From Microvirga lotononidis (GTDB taxonomy: Bacteria; Pseudomonadota; Alphaproteobacteria; Rhizobiales; Beijerinckiaceae), in the NCBI RefSeq assembly GCF_034627025.1, contig NZ_CP141048.1, forward strand, positions 1,996,001 to 2,060,000: DNA of 64,000 nt. The letters run 5' to 3'. Shown in pieces: positions 16,010 through 24,101 of this stretch (positions are counted from its first letter, which is position 1; each line of letters starts with the position of its first letter). The notes beneath the pieces are model-generated. The model did no database searches and was not told the origin of the DNA. It saw nothing but the letters and a program-made list of their open reading frames with translations. The position numbers were made by a program, and so were the translations under genes.

Positions 16010-17794
16010 GATACTGCTGGCGAATTCATCATGCTGGGATGGGAGCCATCATGAGCCTGATAAAGGCGGATTGCCGGGTTCGTGCAAGCGGCGCACCCGC
16101 GAACCAGGCACTAAGCCGAATGAGGTTCATGGCTGCCGCCGTCAGCACATGCTGGAGATGCGTCTTCGCCAGTCCGATGTAGCGCGAGCGCCGCAGATGC
16201 AGGACCCGGACGCCTGCCGAAATCGTTCCCTCGATGCCGGCGCGCTTCTGGTACTCTTTGGCGAAGGCAAGCTGCTCCTCGCGCTGGCGAGCCGCCTCCA
16301 GCGTCTCGTGCTCCTCGCGTGGTCGCAGCGTGAGCAGGCGCCGTCCGCTTCGGGTACACTGTGTCTTCAAGGGACACGGTCGACAATCTGTTGTCGAGAA
16401 GCGAACTTTGAACGCGGTTCGCCCCTGATGATCGTCGGGGCTCCAGCTCTTGCTCTGATGCCCTGCCGGGCAGGTCGCGACTTCCCTATCCCAATCGAGG
16501 AGGAAGTCTTGCACGCTGAAGCCTTCTCCTGAACGGGCTTGCCACTGATAATCCTTGGGAGCCGGCCCTAAAAGCGTGACGCCTTTCTTCCGGCTGGCGA
16601 CAAGCTGATCGGCCGCAACATAACCGGCATCGGCCAGATGAGTATCGGGCAGCAGGCCCTTGGCTTCGAGCGCCTCATGGATGTCTCCGAGCGCATCGCG
16701 ATCTACGACGGGTGCCGGCGTGGTCTCCACATGGGTGATCAAGTGTGGTCCACCTTCGTCGCACGTCTCGGTCAGATGCACCTTGTAGCCGATCCAGATC
16801 GTTGATTGCTTCCTGGCGTAGTGCACCTCCGGATCGTAGGGCGAGGCGACCATCAGCAGGGAGGGGGGAAACCCCTCCTGGTCAGTTCGCCACCGCACCT
16901 GAAGTGGCGCCTCCGTCCCTGTGGTCGGAGCATCGTCCACCAGGCAGAAGTTCTGGACCCAGGTCTGCCGCAACAACTCAACAGCCGGGATTTGCCGCAG
17001 CCATATTGGCGCACCAGGAGCCAGGATGGCCGCAAGCAACTGATGACCATCGCGACCAATCTGCTCGGCATGGGCGCGCCGCTTCGCCTCGCCTTGCGGC
17101 ACCTCGTGATCGCCCGCCCGCCGGTCATATCGCTCCAGCCAGGCAGGATCGGCTTGGCTGCGCAGCCACGCGGGGGCCGCGGACGCCAAGGCATTCAGGG
17201 CAGCCCGCAGGATCTCGGTCACGCATTCGAGGCGGTTCAGGAAGCGGACGGCTCCGAGCACATGGGTGGAGTCGGTGCGCTGCCGGCCCCGGGCGTTCAG
17301 GAGCTTCAGGTCACGGCAGAGGGTCAGGAGGGTGTCGAGCAGATGCTCTTCCGCGCCTCCGGCGACAAGACGGCCGCGGAACTCGCTGAGAACCGAAGCA
17401 TCGAAGCCAGGATCGGTCAGTTCCAACCCCAGCAGGTACTTCCAGTCGATGCGCCCTCGGACGGCCTCGGCCGCCCTCCGGTCGGACAGGTTCTCGGCGA
17501 ACTGGAGCAGGGTCACCAGCGCCAGGCGCCAGGGACATTCCGCCGGCTGGCCGCAGTGGGCGAAGAGAGATGCGAACTGGGCATCGGTGAAAATCGTCCC
17601 AAGCCGGTCGCGCAAGAGCAGATAGGGATTGCCACGGGGAAAGGCCGCACGGGCAACGGTTGCGGTTGAAGCTGGAACCTCACCGCTCACGATCGGGTGG
17701 AGCGACATGGGAACCCTCCAGGTTTGAACCCAAGCCCCTACAGCCTGAACGCTGACCCCACCTCAATCGCTCCAACCCATTCGCCAGCAGTATC
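16010..17794 (-). mobile_element. IS1182-family insertion sequence, 1785 bp
   Basis: The element has 16-bp perfect terminal inverted repeats (gatactgctggcgaat at 16010-16025 and its complement at 17779-17794), a single transposase gene that fills it, and a 6-bp target duplication (taatgc). Its G+C content is higher than that of the surrounding island, so it was acquired separately. Removal would join '...gagcactaatgc' to 'gctgagaccc'. The insertion interrupts no recognised gene. Confidence 0.9.
16029..17708 (-). CDS. IS1182-family transposase
   Basis: A 559-aa DDE transposase, full length for the family. The N-terminus has the helical dimer/DNA-binding domain (TDAQFASLFAHCGQPAECPW), the first catalytic Asp is expected in RQRTDSTHVLGAVR, the second in LADAGYV, and the Glu in RAGIEGTISAG. 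A cysteine cluster (CRPCPLKTQC) typical of the family is present. It begins 86 bp inside one inverted repeat and stops 4 bp before the other. No frameshift, so it is probably active. Confidence 0.92.
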   Translation of the reverse strand: MSLHPIVSGEVPASTATVARAAFPRGNPYLLLRDRLGTIFTDAQFASLFAHCGQPAECPWRLALVTLLQFAENLSDRRAAEAVRGRIDWKYLLGLELTDPGFDASVLSEFRGRLVAGGAEEHLLDTLLTLCRDLKLLNARGRQRTDSTHVLGAVRFLNRLECVTEILRAALNALASAAPAWLRSQADPAWLERYDRRAGDHEVPQGEAKRRAHAEQIGRDGHQLLAAILAPGAPIWLRQIPAVELLRQTWVQNFCLVDDAPTTGTEAPLQVRWRTDQEGFPPSLLMVASPYDPEVHYARKQSTIWIGYKVHLTETCDEGGPHLITHVETTPAPVVDRDALGDIHEALEAKGLLPDTHLADAGYVAADQLVASRKKGVTLLGPAPKDYQWQARSGEGFSVQDFLLDWDREVATCPAGHQSKSWSPDDHQGRTAFKVRFSTTDCRPCPLKTQCTRSGRRLLTLRPREEHETLEAARQREEQLAFAKEYQKRAGIEGTISAGVRVLHLRRSRYIGLAKTHLQHVLTAAAMNLIRLSAWFAGAPLARTRQSAFIRLMMAPIPA

Positions 17795-17800
17795 TAATGC
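17795..17800 (+). repeat. target-site duplication of the IS1182-type element, right copy
   Basis: taatgc directly after the right inverted repeat, matching 16004-16009. Confidence 0.75.
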
Positions 17801-17934
17801 GCTGAGACCCCTATGTGAGGGAGGGTGCACTAAGTATCCGACTAGATGACTACTGATGGTATCCCTCACGGGAGTCCATAAGGTGGATAGGTGGCGATGG
17901 GGTCTATATCTTCACCTCCATACCCTTAGGTCCA

Positions 17935-17984
17935 CCTATAGGAGCCTACCCCCATACCCTGCGGACAGCATAGGCTCCTGTAGG
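17935..17984. repeat. long imperfect hairpin in the non-coding part of the island
   Basis: cctataggagcct (17935-17947) pairs with aggctcctgtagg (17972-17984) with a single G-T pair; the loop is 24 bases. There is no T-run, so it is not an obvious terminator. It lies at the left of a gene-free stretch of about 800 bp. Confidence 0.5.
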
Positions 17985-18292
17985 GGAAGCTTGAGGTCTT
18001 CTCTTTACGAAGGGAATTGATTGAGGCCGCTCTCTGAACACTGCTGCTTGAAGTATAACCTAGGGCTCCCCCTCTCATATACGGAGGGAATTGCACAATG
18101 TTGCATTGGTAGTGGCTTCAAGCACCACCTAAAGGAGCCTGCCACTTCATATATTCCACCTATTGTTTATTGTTACATAAAGCTCTGCTTCAAGCTCCTC
18201 GCAGCCGCTACGGTGATGGAGGGATATTGGAGATAGGAGCCAGTCTTCAGGAGTTCTCTGTCAATGAGAGCTTATGCGGGTGTTCTAGGTGG

Positions 18293-18478
18293 CTCTCATA
18301 ACTTGGCCCTAATGTTTCCGCGCAGGGCTTCTATCATTCAGGCGGCTATTGCGATGAGCGGTCTCTCATAACGGGATGTATTGTCTTGGAGGCGGCCCGT
18401 TGCTTATAACGGTGCCTATTGTCTGGAGGAGGCGCGGGGCTTCTCAATACGGGTCCCACTGTTTCCTGCCGTGAGTTA
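18293..18478 (+). repeat. degenerate tandem repeats, period about 35-40 bp
   Basis: At least four and perhaps five units start with ctctcataac or close variants (18293, about 18331, 18363, 18403, 18443), each followed by a short G-rich part, an 'attgt' block and 'ggaggcgg'. The cleanest pair is catAACGGGatgtATTGTctt (18367) and taTAACGGtgcctATTGTctg (18405). Looser relatives occur at about 18000 and 18075. The whole 17801-18610 stretch carries no gene I can support; these repeats are its main content. Function unknown; binding sites for a regulator or replication-type protein are possible. Confidence 0.45.
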
Positions 18479-18610
18479 AGCCGCCAACGCCTCACAGTCG
18501 GGAGCTTCAAGCCAACTTGGAGCGGTCTTCCTCATAACCATATCTATTATACAGAGTTACACGGGAGGCCCTCGTGTAGTTTCTCTATACCCCCGGAATT
18601 GATAAGCGCC

Positions 18611-18802
18611 TCAGACACGAGCCCACCGGCTCCCGTAGACCACCGCGAAGCCGATTACCGTCAACATCGCGTATATCTGCCAGCGCGGGACTTTAGGGCT
18701 GTCCCAAAGACCTCCGACTGCTTGGCCAACAAGAACCACCACCATGCCGACAAGGGTAAGGATGATGGCTGCGGATATGATCCACTCGATTTCACGCCAC
18801 AT
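18611..18802 (-). CDS. 63-aa membrane protein with two spans
   Basis: A small protein with two hydrophobic segments (IISAAIILTLVGMVVVLVGQ and YAMLTVIGFAVVYGS) joined by a short loop (GGLWDSPKVPRWQ). 'tgagg' lies 8 bases before the ATG at 18802. Such small two-span proteins are frequent in phages and islands; no family was recognised. Confidence 0.55.
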   Translation of the reverse strand: MWREIEWIISAAIILTLVGMVVVLVGQAVGGLWDSPKVPRWQIYAMLTVIGFAVVYGSRWARV

Positions 18803-18917
18803 GGGCAGACCTCAGGGTAGGGATTCTACGCCGCCGCACGGGAGCGCACTGTAGCTTGGCCTTAGGCGTTTGCAACGGTGCGTCCCGGTGGGATGCGTCT
18901 CAAGCCGAAAGCGACCA

Positions 18918-19436
18918 CTAGGCCGCTGTCGCCAAAGGAGCGGGCGCGGCGATGCCTTGAAGCTTCCTCAGGGGCTCATTGAAGTACGCCTCAAATGCGC
19001 TCTCCGGTAGGTCTGTCGCACACTGCCCGTACTTGAGATGTCGTGCCTGTTTCGCCATGAGGTCTAACCGCCGCTGCTCGTCTTGGGGGAGAGGGCTCAG
19101 GCGACATCTCGGAGGCCCCTTCGGCACCATCGTGGAGAGGTGCGTCCCAACCATCATCCCGATTGGGCCAAATCGCTCTGCCCAGAATCCCGGTTCCTCA
19201 AAGAGGTGCCACAGGGTACGTGCGTTGGGCAGTTTCGGGGTGCGGACCACCAAGCCATCCAAACCTCTTGTCTTCCCCGCCACCTTCAACAACCCCAACA
19301 TGAAGGCCCAGCCATACAATTCCACCGGCTCCTCACAGCACATGGCTTGGTATCCGTTTTGGTCTTGGAACCTATATAGGGCTGCACCGTGTATGCGGCG
19401 TGGGCTCCTGCGGTGCCAAACAACGTTGATGGCCAA
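18918..19436 (-). CDS. island hypothetical protein, at least 172 aa, 5' end unclear
   Basis: The frame is open from 19586 to the stop at 18918. The only usual start codon in it is TTG at 19436, but the upstream 50 codons also look coding (a helical stretch with HLEGRDLRTQIEREEAR). The N-terminus may therefore be truncated, or use an unusual start. The rest includes LYRFQDQNGYQAMCCEEPVE and GLVVRTPKLPNARTLWHLFEE. No family was recognised. It lies in the gene-poor middle of the island. Confidence 0.5.
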   Translation of the reverse strand: MAINVVWHRRSPRRIHGAALYRFQDQNGYQAMCCEEPVELYGWAFMLGLLKVAGKTRGLDGLVVRTPKLPNARTLWHLFEEPGFWAERFGPIGMMVGTHLSTMVPKGPPRCRLSPLPQDEQRRLDLMAKQARHLKYGQCATDLPESAFEAYFNEPLRKLQGIAAPAPLATAA

Positions 19437-19589
19437 CTGCCGCTCATTGGCGCGACCGGCCGCTACATCTTTGAGGGCCTGAAGACGCGCTTGGGATGCT
19501 GCTAGCCTAGCTTCCTCGCGTTCAATCTGGGTCCGAAGATCTCTTCCTTCTAAATGCTCTAGCGCTTGGTCAATGTGTTTGCCCCTTCA

Positions 19590-19930
19590 CTTTAGTTGAC
19601 ACTAAGAGTGCTAGGGTGTCGTGGTAGAGGCGAGCAAGATATCAGACAACAAATTCGCAGTTCTTATCCACGTCGTGGAATGTAAGGCGATGGTGGTGGT
19701 GAATACGTGCCACAGTGCTTGTAGGGTGTTCGGGGTGCTCAGTGCCGTGCCGAGTTATCTTTATACTTCATGTGGGTCGAACGTCTTGGGTGAGTGGCGG
19801 CCATCCTCGTGCTCATCCACTTAGCCAACTTATGCTATAACCCTAGCATTACCCTCGTGATTGTGTAGGTGGTTCGGTGGGTGAGTGGGGGCATGAAACT
19901 CCCACCATATCTCTTGCACCAGACACACCC
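19590..19930. other. 341-bp gap without a recognised gene
   Basis: It lies between the truncated-looking gene (stop of its frame at 19587) and the end of the serine recombinase gene. No gene, strong hairpin or repeat was found. Confidence 0.4.
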
Positions 19931-20479
19931 CTATGCCTGAGTATTGAGCACCTTGTAGACCGCCCCACGGGAGCACCCCAGTTGCTTGGCAATAGCGGTG
20001 GCACCCACACCTTGGGCCGCTAGGGTTCTTACCTGGGCATGATCCAGGGTGACGGGGCGGCCCTTGTAGACCCCATCCGCCTTGGCCCTCGTAATGCCTG
20101 CCTTTTGGCGCTCAAGGATGAGCTGGCGCTCCATCTTAGCGACCATGCCAAGGACCGTGAGGACAATCTCCCCGGTCTCGCCTCGGGTGGTGACGTAGGG
20201 CTCAAGCACCGTGAGGAACGCACCCCGCTGCTTCACCTCGTGCACGATGTTGAGCACGTCCCGAGTATCACGCCCTAGGCGGTCCAGGCGGACCACCATT
20301 AACTCATCTCCAGGTCGCAGGAAGGTGAGGATGGTCTCTAGCTCGGTGCGGCCCTCGCGGCTTGCGCCCGATGCTTTCTCCTCGCGGATGACGGCGCAGC
20401 CCTCCGCCTTCAATCGCTCTATTTGGGTGGCGGTGTCTTGGTCGGCGGTGGAGACTCTGGCGTATCCGATCTTGCTCAT
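19931..20479 (-). CDS. serine recombinase (resolvase/invertase family)
   Basis: A 182-aa small serine recombinase. The catalytic Ser10 is in GYARVSTADQD, the conserved Arg pair is in VVRLDRLGRDTRD, the E helix follows (GEIVLTVLGMVAKMERQLI with ERQKAGI), and the C-terminal 45 residues hold a helix-turn-helix (GVGATAIAKQLGCSRGAVYKVL). Length and layout match Tn3-type resolvases and DNA invertases. Four copies of a 13-bp motif lie just upstream of its start, as expected for its own recombination sites. No transposase of the Tn3 type is present in the island. Confidence 0.92.
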   Translation of the reverse strand: MSKIGYARVSTADQDTATQIERLKAEGCAVIREEKASGASREGRTELETILTFLRPGDELMVVRLDRLGRDTRDVLNIVHEVKQRGAFLTVLEPYVTTRGETGEIVLTVLGMVAKMERQLILERQKAGITRAKADGVYKGRPVTLDHAQVRTLAAQGVGATAIAKQLGCSRGAVYKVLNTQA

Positions 20480-20495
20480 GGCCGTATCCCGATGT

Positions 20496-20562
20496 GTTCA
20501 CTTTGGGTCTTAGACCTTGAGTATAACTGTTAACTAAATCCCAATATCAACCCATAGTGAAC
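20496..20562. promoter_or_regulatory. candidate recombinase site (two inverted 13-bp motifs)
   Basis: gttcactttgggt (20496-20508) and acccatagtgaac (20550-20562) are inverted copies with one difference, 41 bases apart, and lie 17 bases upstream of the serine recombinase start. They may also act as operators of its promoter. Confidence 0.55.
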
Positions 20563-20584
20563 ACATTTCAGCGTGACCGTAGAC

Positions 20585-20612
20585 GTTCACTACGGGTGCA
20601 CCCAAAGTGAAC
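20585..20612. promoter_or_regulatory. 28-bp palindromic site, candidate resolvase crossover site
   Basis: gttcactacgggt (20585-20597) and acccaaagtgaac (20600-20612) are inverted copies separated by two bases, a 28-bp site. That is the size of subsite I where serine resolvases cut, with the exchange expected at the central dinucleotide. The same motif occurs as another inverted pair at 20496-20562. Confidence 0.6.
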
Positions 20613-20748
20613 GGAAGCAGGGGAGACTTGATTTTGTCGAGAGGATTCCCCATCCGATGGACGCAATCGATTGCTCAGGGTGTGCTACAGGCTTGCCGAT
20701 CATGTGAGCGATGCCCAGACTGGCTCCTAACCGAAGAGAACACACAAT

Positions 20749-22311
20749 ATGGACGATTCTGACCAGCTTGATTCTGACCAGTTGGGCGAAAAGGGGGAGA
20801 ACCGCTTTCGCGAAATGTGCGCCGATGCCAAGCTTGTCTGTAATGCGTCCAATCGCGACCGAACGGGCTGGGATTTTATAGTGGAATTCCCGTTTTCGAA
20901 GCCTGAGGGCCAACATACCCTGGATAAGCGGTCTACGCCTATCTCCTGCCATATCCAGATGAAGACCATGTGGGAGACAAGTGAAAGCTTCAAAATGCGG
21001 CTATCCTCAGCCGAGCGACTTGCCAAAGAGCTAAAACCTTCTTTCGTTTATGTTTTGAAGATCGATGAGAAACTGCAGCCCGTAGAGGCATACCTCATTC
21101 ACGTCTTGGGGGACAATCTAGGCACCATTCTGAAGCGGTTGCGGGCGGAGCAATCGAAGGGTGAGCTAGCAATCAACCAGAAAACAATCTCAATGACAGC
21201 GCACTCTGCTGGGGAGAGGCTTGAGCCGACAGGGGCCGCTCTTCGCCAAGCGCTTGAGCGCCTATGTGGCCCCGATATCCAGGTGTACGTCGAAGAAAAG
21301 AAGAGGCAGATTAAAGGCTTAGGGTATGAGCCATTTAGCTACGAAGCAAAGGTAAATATGCTTGTTTCGAGCAAGGGGGAGTTTGTCGATGCTTTCCTTG
21401 GTCTCCGAGAAATAGAAGTCACTGACTTTCGGATGTTTGAGACTCGTTTCGGGATAAAGCTCCCCATCAATGATGGTGAAATTACTCGCGGAGTGCTCCG
21501 CATTGAGCCCACCCCAGCGGACCAATGCAAAATAACAGTGCGTGGGACAGGCATCACGCCACCCGCAGTGTTTCAGGGTGAGGCGCTGTTCCCAGGAATT
21601 CCTGCATTGGAGTTGGATTTCCTCAAGGCTATCATCCGCTCAGAGTTCTTCACCCTGACGTTTGAGGGTAAGAAGATGACTTTCGCGAACAACGCAGAAG
21701 CCATCAATTCCAAGGCATATACACTTGATGAATGGGCGGCCTATTTCCGGCTCGCGACAATCTTGGCGTCCGGACGTGGGACCATGGCTATTAAGCCAAC
21801 TAAGGGGTCCGAGTTTACGTTCCCAATCGAAGCGAAGATTGAGGAGGCAGTTCCAGGGGAGGGGGCCTACTTCCAGGATGTTGTTGATCGATTGTCTGGC
21901 CTTTTGGTGCTAGCTGGTGCTCCAACTTCGGGCAGGTTCACTTTCGAGCATCTGGCTGAACAGGCGGAGCACATTAAGTATGCTGGTCGTTTGCTTGGCG
22001 GTGCTACGGACTTAGACCCTATTACTTTTATGGCCGGTCCTGTTGAGGGCGCTGAACTGCCAGAAAGAGTTCAATGCCTCTACTGTAACGTCATAGAGCT
22101 AGGAGACTCGGTTGTTGCCTATAGTGCTGTGACTGAGATGGTTACGAGTGTAGAGGATGGCCGCATTCGCTGGACTTCCAGCAAGATGGAACCCAACCGG
22201 GTTCAGGCATTAAGTGGCAATCCAGCAGACTTTCAGGAATTTGTGGAGAAAGCCAAAGCAGAGACTGGGCTAACCAGTACGATCACCCTAGCAATTCAAC
22301 ACCCGGAGTAA
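20749..22311 (+). CDS. large island protein with PD-(D/E)XK-like N-terminal domain
   Basis: A 520-aa soluble protein. The first 75 residues fit a restriction-endonuclease-like fold of the DUF4365 kind: GEKGENRFREMC (Glu17), TGWDFIVEF (Asp42) and CHIQMKT (Gln70-x-Lys72), i.e. the E...D...QxK catalytic pattern. The remaining 430 residues are not recognised; they include FVYVLKIDEK and the Cys pair QCLYCNV near residue 445. Nuclease-plus-unknown-sensor architecture is common among phage defence effectors, but this is inference. It is a single gene with no obvious partner, downstream of the recombinase sites. Confidence 0.7.
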   Translation: MDDSDQLDSDQLGEKGENRFREMCADAKLVCNASNRDRTGWDFIVEFPFSKPEGQHTLDKRSTPISCHIQMKTMWETSESFKMRLSSAERLAKELKPSFVYVLKIDEKLQPVEAYLIHVLGDNLGTILKRLRAEQSKGELAINQKTISMTAHSAGERLEPTGAALRQALERLCGPDIQVYVEEKKRQIKGLGYEPFSYEAKVNMLVSSKGEFVDAFLGLREIEVTDFRMFETRFGIKLPINDGEITRGVLRIEPTPADQCKITVRGTGITPPAVFQGEALFPGIPALELDFLKAIIRSEFFTLTFEGKKMTFANNAEAINSKAYTLDEWAAYFRLATILASGRGTMAIKPTKGSEFTFPIEAKIEEAVPGEGAYFQDVVDRLSGLLVLAGAPTSGRFTFEHLAEQAEHIKYAGRLLGGATDLDPITFMAGPVEGAELPERVQCLYCNVIELGDSVVAYSAVTEMVTSVEDGRIRWTSSKMEPNRVQALSGNPADFQEFVEKAKAETGLTSTITLAIQHPE

Positions 22312-22559
22312 ATTGCCTCATAAATTAGGAAAGGGGTATGGGGGGAACACCGCTCCGCTGCCACGTGGGGTACCTCTCACATGGGCGACCCAAATTTTCA
22401 TTGGCGCTCCCTTAGGATGGCAGCGGGCAGAGAAACGCATGGAGGGGAACGGGAATTAAAGCTGGACGTTTCGACCATAATCGAAGGTGACGAGGAATTA
22501 ACTCTGTGGTACAAAGTATGCCTTCGAACAGAACAAGAACGAAAAATTCAGGGCATGAG

Positions 22560-23027
22560 ATGGTGAAGGAATCACTGGGCTACACGGCCCTTGATATAGC
22601 GAAGTGGTTTATCAACTCGACAGACCGAGAGTCTGGCGACGCTATCACGCATCTCAAGGTCCAGAAGCTACTCTATTACGCACAGGGGTGGGCACTCGCC
22701 TATTTTGAGAAGCCTCTCTTCGACGAGGAATTGCAGGCTTGGGCACACGGTCCCGTTGCTGTTTCTGTTTGGGAGCAGTTCAAGGGGCAGGGATACCAGT
22801 CTTTGCCGGAGCAGAAAGTCACTCGGCGGATAACCGGCGATGCGCTGCTACTCTTGCAGTCGGTGAATGAACGGTATGGAATCTATTCGGCCAAGAAGCT
22901 GGAGCAGATGACGCACGGTGAAGACCCATGGAAAGAGACCCGTGGTGATTTGCCTCCCGAAGCCCGTTGCAATGCGATAATCGCTAAGGCTTCCATAAAG
23001 AAGTACTTCGCTGACCTGAAGCCGTAA
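22560..23027 (+). CDS. Panacea-domain (DUF4065) antitoxin
   Basis: A 155-aa protein with the Panacea/DUF4065 (SocA-like) domain: ALDIAKWFIN, then THLKVQKLLYYAQGWALAYF, PLFDEELQAWAHGPVAVSVW and later YGIYSAKKLEQMTHGEDPW. This domain is known as a versatile antitoxin in toxin-antitoxin pairs. ATG at 22560 is preferred (family N-terminus, with 'aggg' about 8 bases upstream); the frame is open earlier. The next gene starts 1 base after its stop, so the two are translationally coupled. Confidence 0.88.
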   Translation: MVKESLGYTALDIAKWFINSTDRESGDAITHLKVQKLLYYAQGWALAYFEKPLFDEELQAWAHGPVAVSVWEQFKGQGYQSLPEQKVTRRITGDALLLLQSVNERYGIYSAKKLEQMTHGEDPWKETRGDLPPEARCNAIIAKASIKKYFADLKP

Positions 23028-23028
23028 C

Positions 23029-23433
23029 GTGCCTCCTAAAAATTTTGCGATTCCCTCAGCCGACAAGGGACCTGAGCCGGTAAGCTTGAAGGCTCAAGAG
23101 AAGCCGGTCTCGATTTCTCTAAAGTATTGGCACTCGGGTGCTCAGTGCTTGTCCGATTGGCAGCACAAGGAGTTGGCCAATTTGCGGAAGCTTATAGACA
23201 AAGTTCAAGGTCTGACCCCCAGTCAAATCAAGAATGACAATGGTCTATATTGGAAGCAGCATAAGGGTCCCCCCGCGCGTGGCTTTTCAAGACCTTCAGC
23301 CCTATCCAAGGATATCGAACTCTGTGAATTGCGTGTGTCTGGCAAAGCCCGAGTGCACGGTGCAATTTTCGAAAACACCTTCTATCTCGTATGGCTCGAC
23401 CGTGTGCATGAGGTCTTCCCAGACGGCAAATAA
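23029..23433 (+). CDS. candidate toxin paired with the Panacea antitoxin
   Basis: A 134-aa protein starting with GTG one base after the antitoxin stop. The N-terminal 60 residues are basic and the C-terminus reads ELCELRVSGKARVHG, then FYLVWLDRVHEVFPDGK; this 'RvhG...FyLvWlDr.Hev.P' end recalls small RNA-targeting toxins or their relatives, but I cannot name the family. Position after a Panacea antitoxin is the main argument for a toxin. It is the last gene before the right end of the island. Confidence 0.6.
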   Translation: MPPKNFAIPSADKGPEPVSLKAQEKPVSISLKYWHSGAQCLSDWQHKELANLRKLIDKVQGLTPSQIKNDNGLYWKQHKGPPARGFSRPSALSKDIELCELRVSGKARVHGAIFENTFYLVWLDRVHEVFPDGK

Positions 23434-23449
23434 CTGCGCCGAGTTTGGG

Positions 23450-23486
23450 GCGGGTACGCGATAGGGGTACGAAATGGGGTACGCAC
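23450..23486 (+). repeat. right arm repeats (three gggtac motifs), candidate integrase binding sites
   Basis: gcgggtacgcg (23450), aggggtacg (23463) and tggggtacgcac (23475) repeat the motif found at 8533-8569. The last copy ends 59 bases before attR. Adjacent gcgcccc (23490) is an inverted partner of ggggcgc near 8481. Confidence 0.6.
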
Positions 23487-23545
23487 GTAGCGCCCCAATC
23501 ATCCTAATGCCATGAAAAATAACGGGAATTTAGATATAAAAGAGG

Positions 23546-23623
<78 letters not shown>

Positions 23624-23806
23624 GGTCGATTGAATCGAGCCAAGTGGCGGACGTTTTAGGCCTCTCGGCTTCGGTCTGTCAATCGGCCCGTGCGGGGCGG
23701 GAGAGGGCTTTCCGGCGGGATTCGGCCATGGGTCGAAGCGGTTATGGGTTGTTCAGCCCCGCTTCAATCGCTACATGAGCGAAGCCGATCCCCCGACAGG
23801 TTTCCC

Positions 23807-24097
23807 ATGCGCGCGCTCCTGAACGTCATTCTGCTGGCCCTGCAGCTCTATACCTATCTCATTGTCGCCTCGGCGATCCTGAGCTGGCTGGTGGCCTTCA
23901 ACGTGGTCAACACCCGCAACGATGTGGTCCGCTCGATCTGGAATTTCCTCGATGCGGTGACCGAGCCGGCCCTGCGGCCGATCCGGAACATCCTGCCCAA
24001 TCTCGGGGGCGTCGACATCTCGCCCATCATCCTGATTCTGCTGATCATTTTCATCCAGAACCTGATCGTCGACTACCTGATGCCGATCGCCTTCTAG
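23807..24097 (+). CDS. YggT family membrane protein
   Basis: A 96-aa integral membrane protein with two spans ([20 protein letters not shown]... and [19 protein letters not shown]) and the family motif [20 protein letters not shown]. YggT-type proteins are conserved in bacteria and have been linked to osmotic tolerance and division-site or factor assembly; the exact role is unclear. ATG at 23807 matches the family N-terminus. DUF167 and folD follow, the usual neighbourhood in Alphaproteobacteria. Confidence 0.88.
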   Translation: MRALLNVILLALQLYTYLIVASAILSWLVAFNVVNTRNDVVRSIWNFLDAVTEPALRPIRNILPNLGGVDISPIILILLIIFIQNLIVDYLMPIAF

Positions 24098-24101
24098 AAA
24101 G

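Noticed and set aside
17999..18240. Short plus-strand gene (71 codons) in the repeat region
   Set aside because: No ribosome site, Cys-rich random-looking product, located in the degenerate repeat stretch.
18293..18478. CRISPR array
   Set aside because: Units are contiguous and divergent, without unique spacers, and no cas genes are present in the window.
22381..22566. A 61-codon gene upstream of the Panacea antitoxin
   Set aside because: No ribosome binding site, no family features, and it overlaps the antitoxin start; more likely leader sequence.
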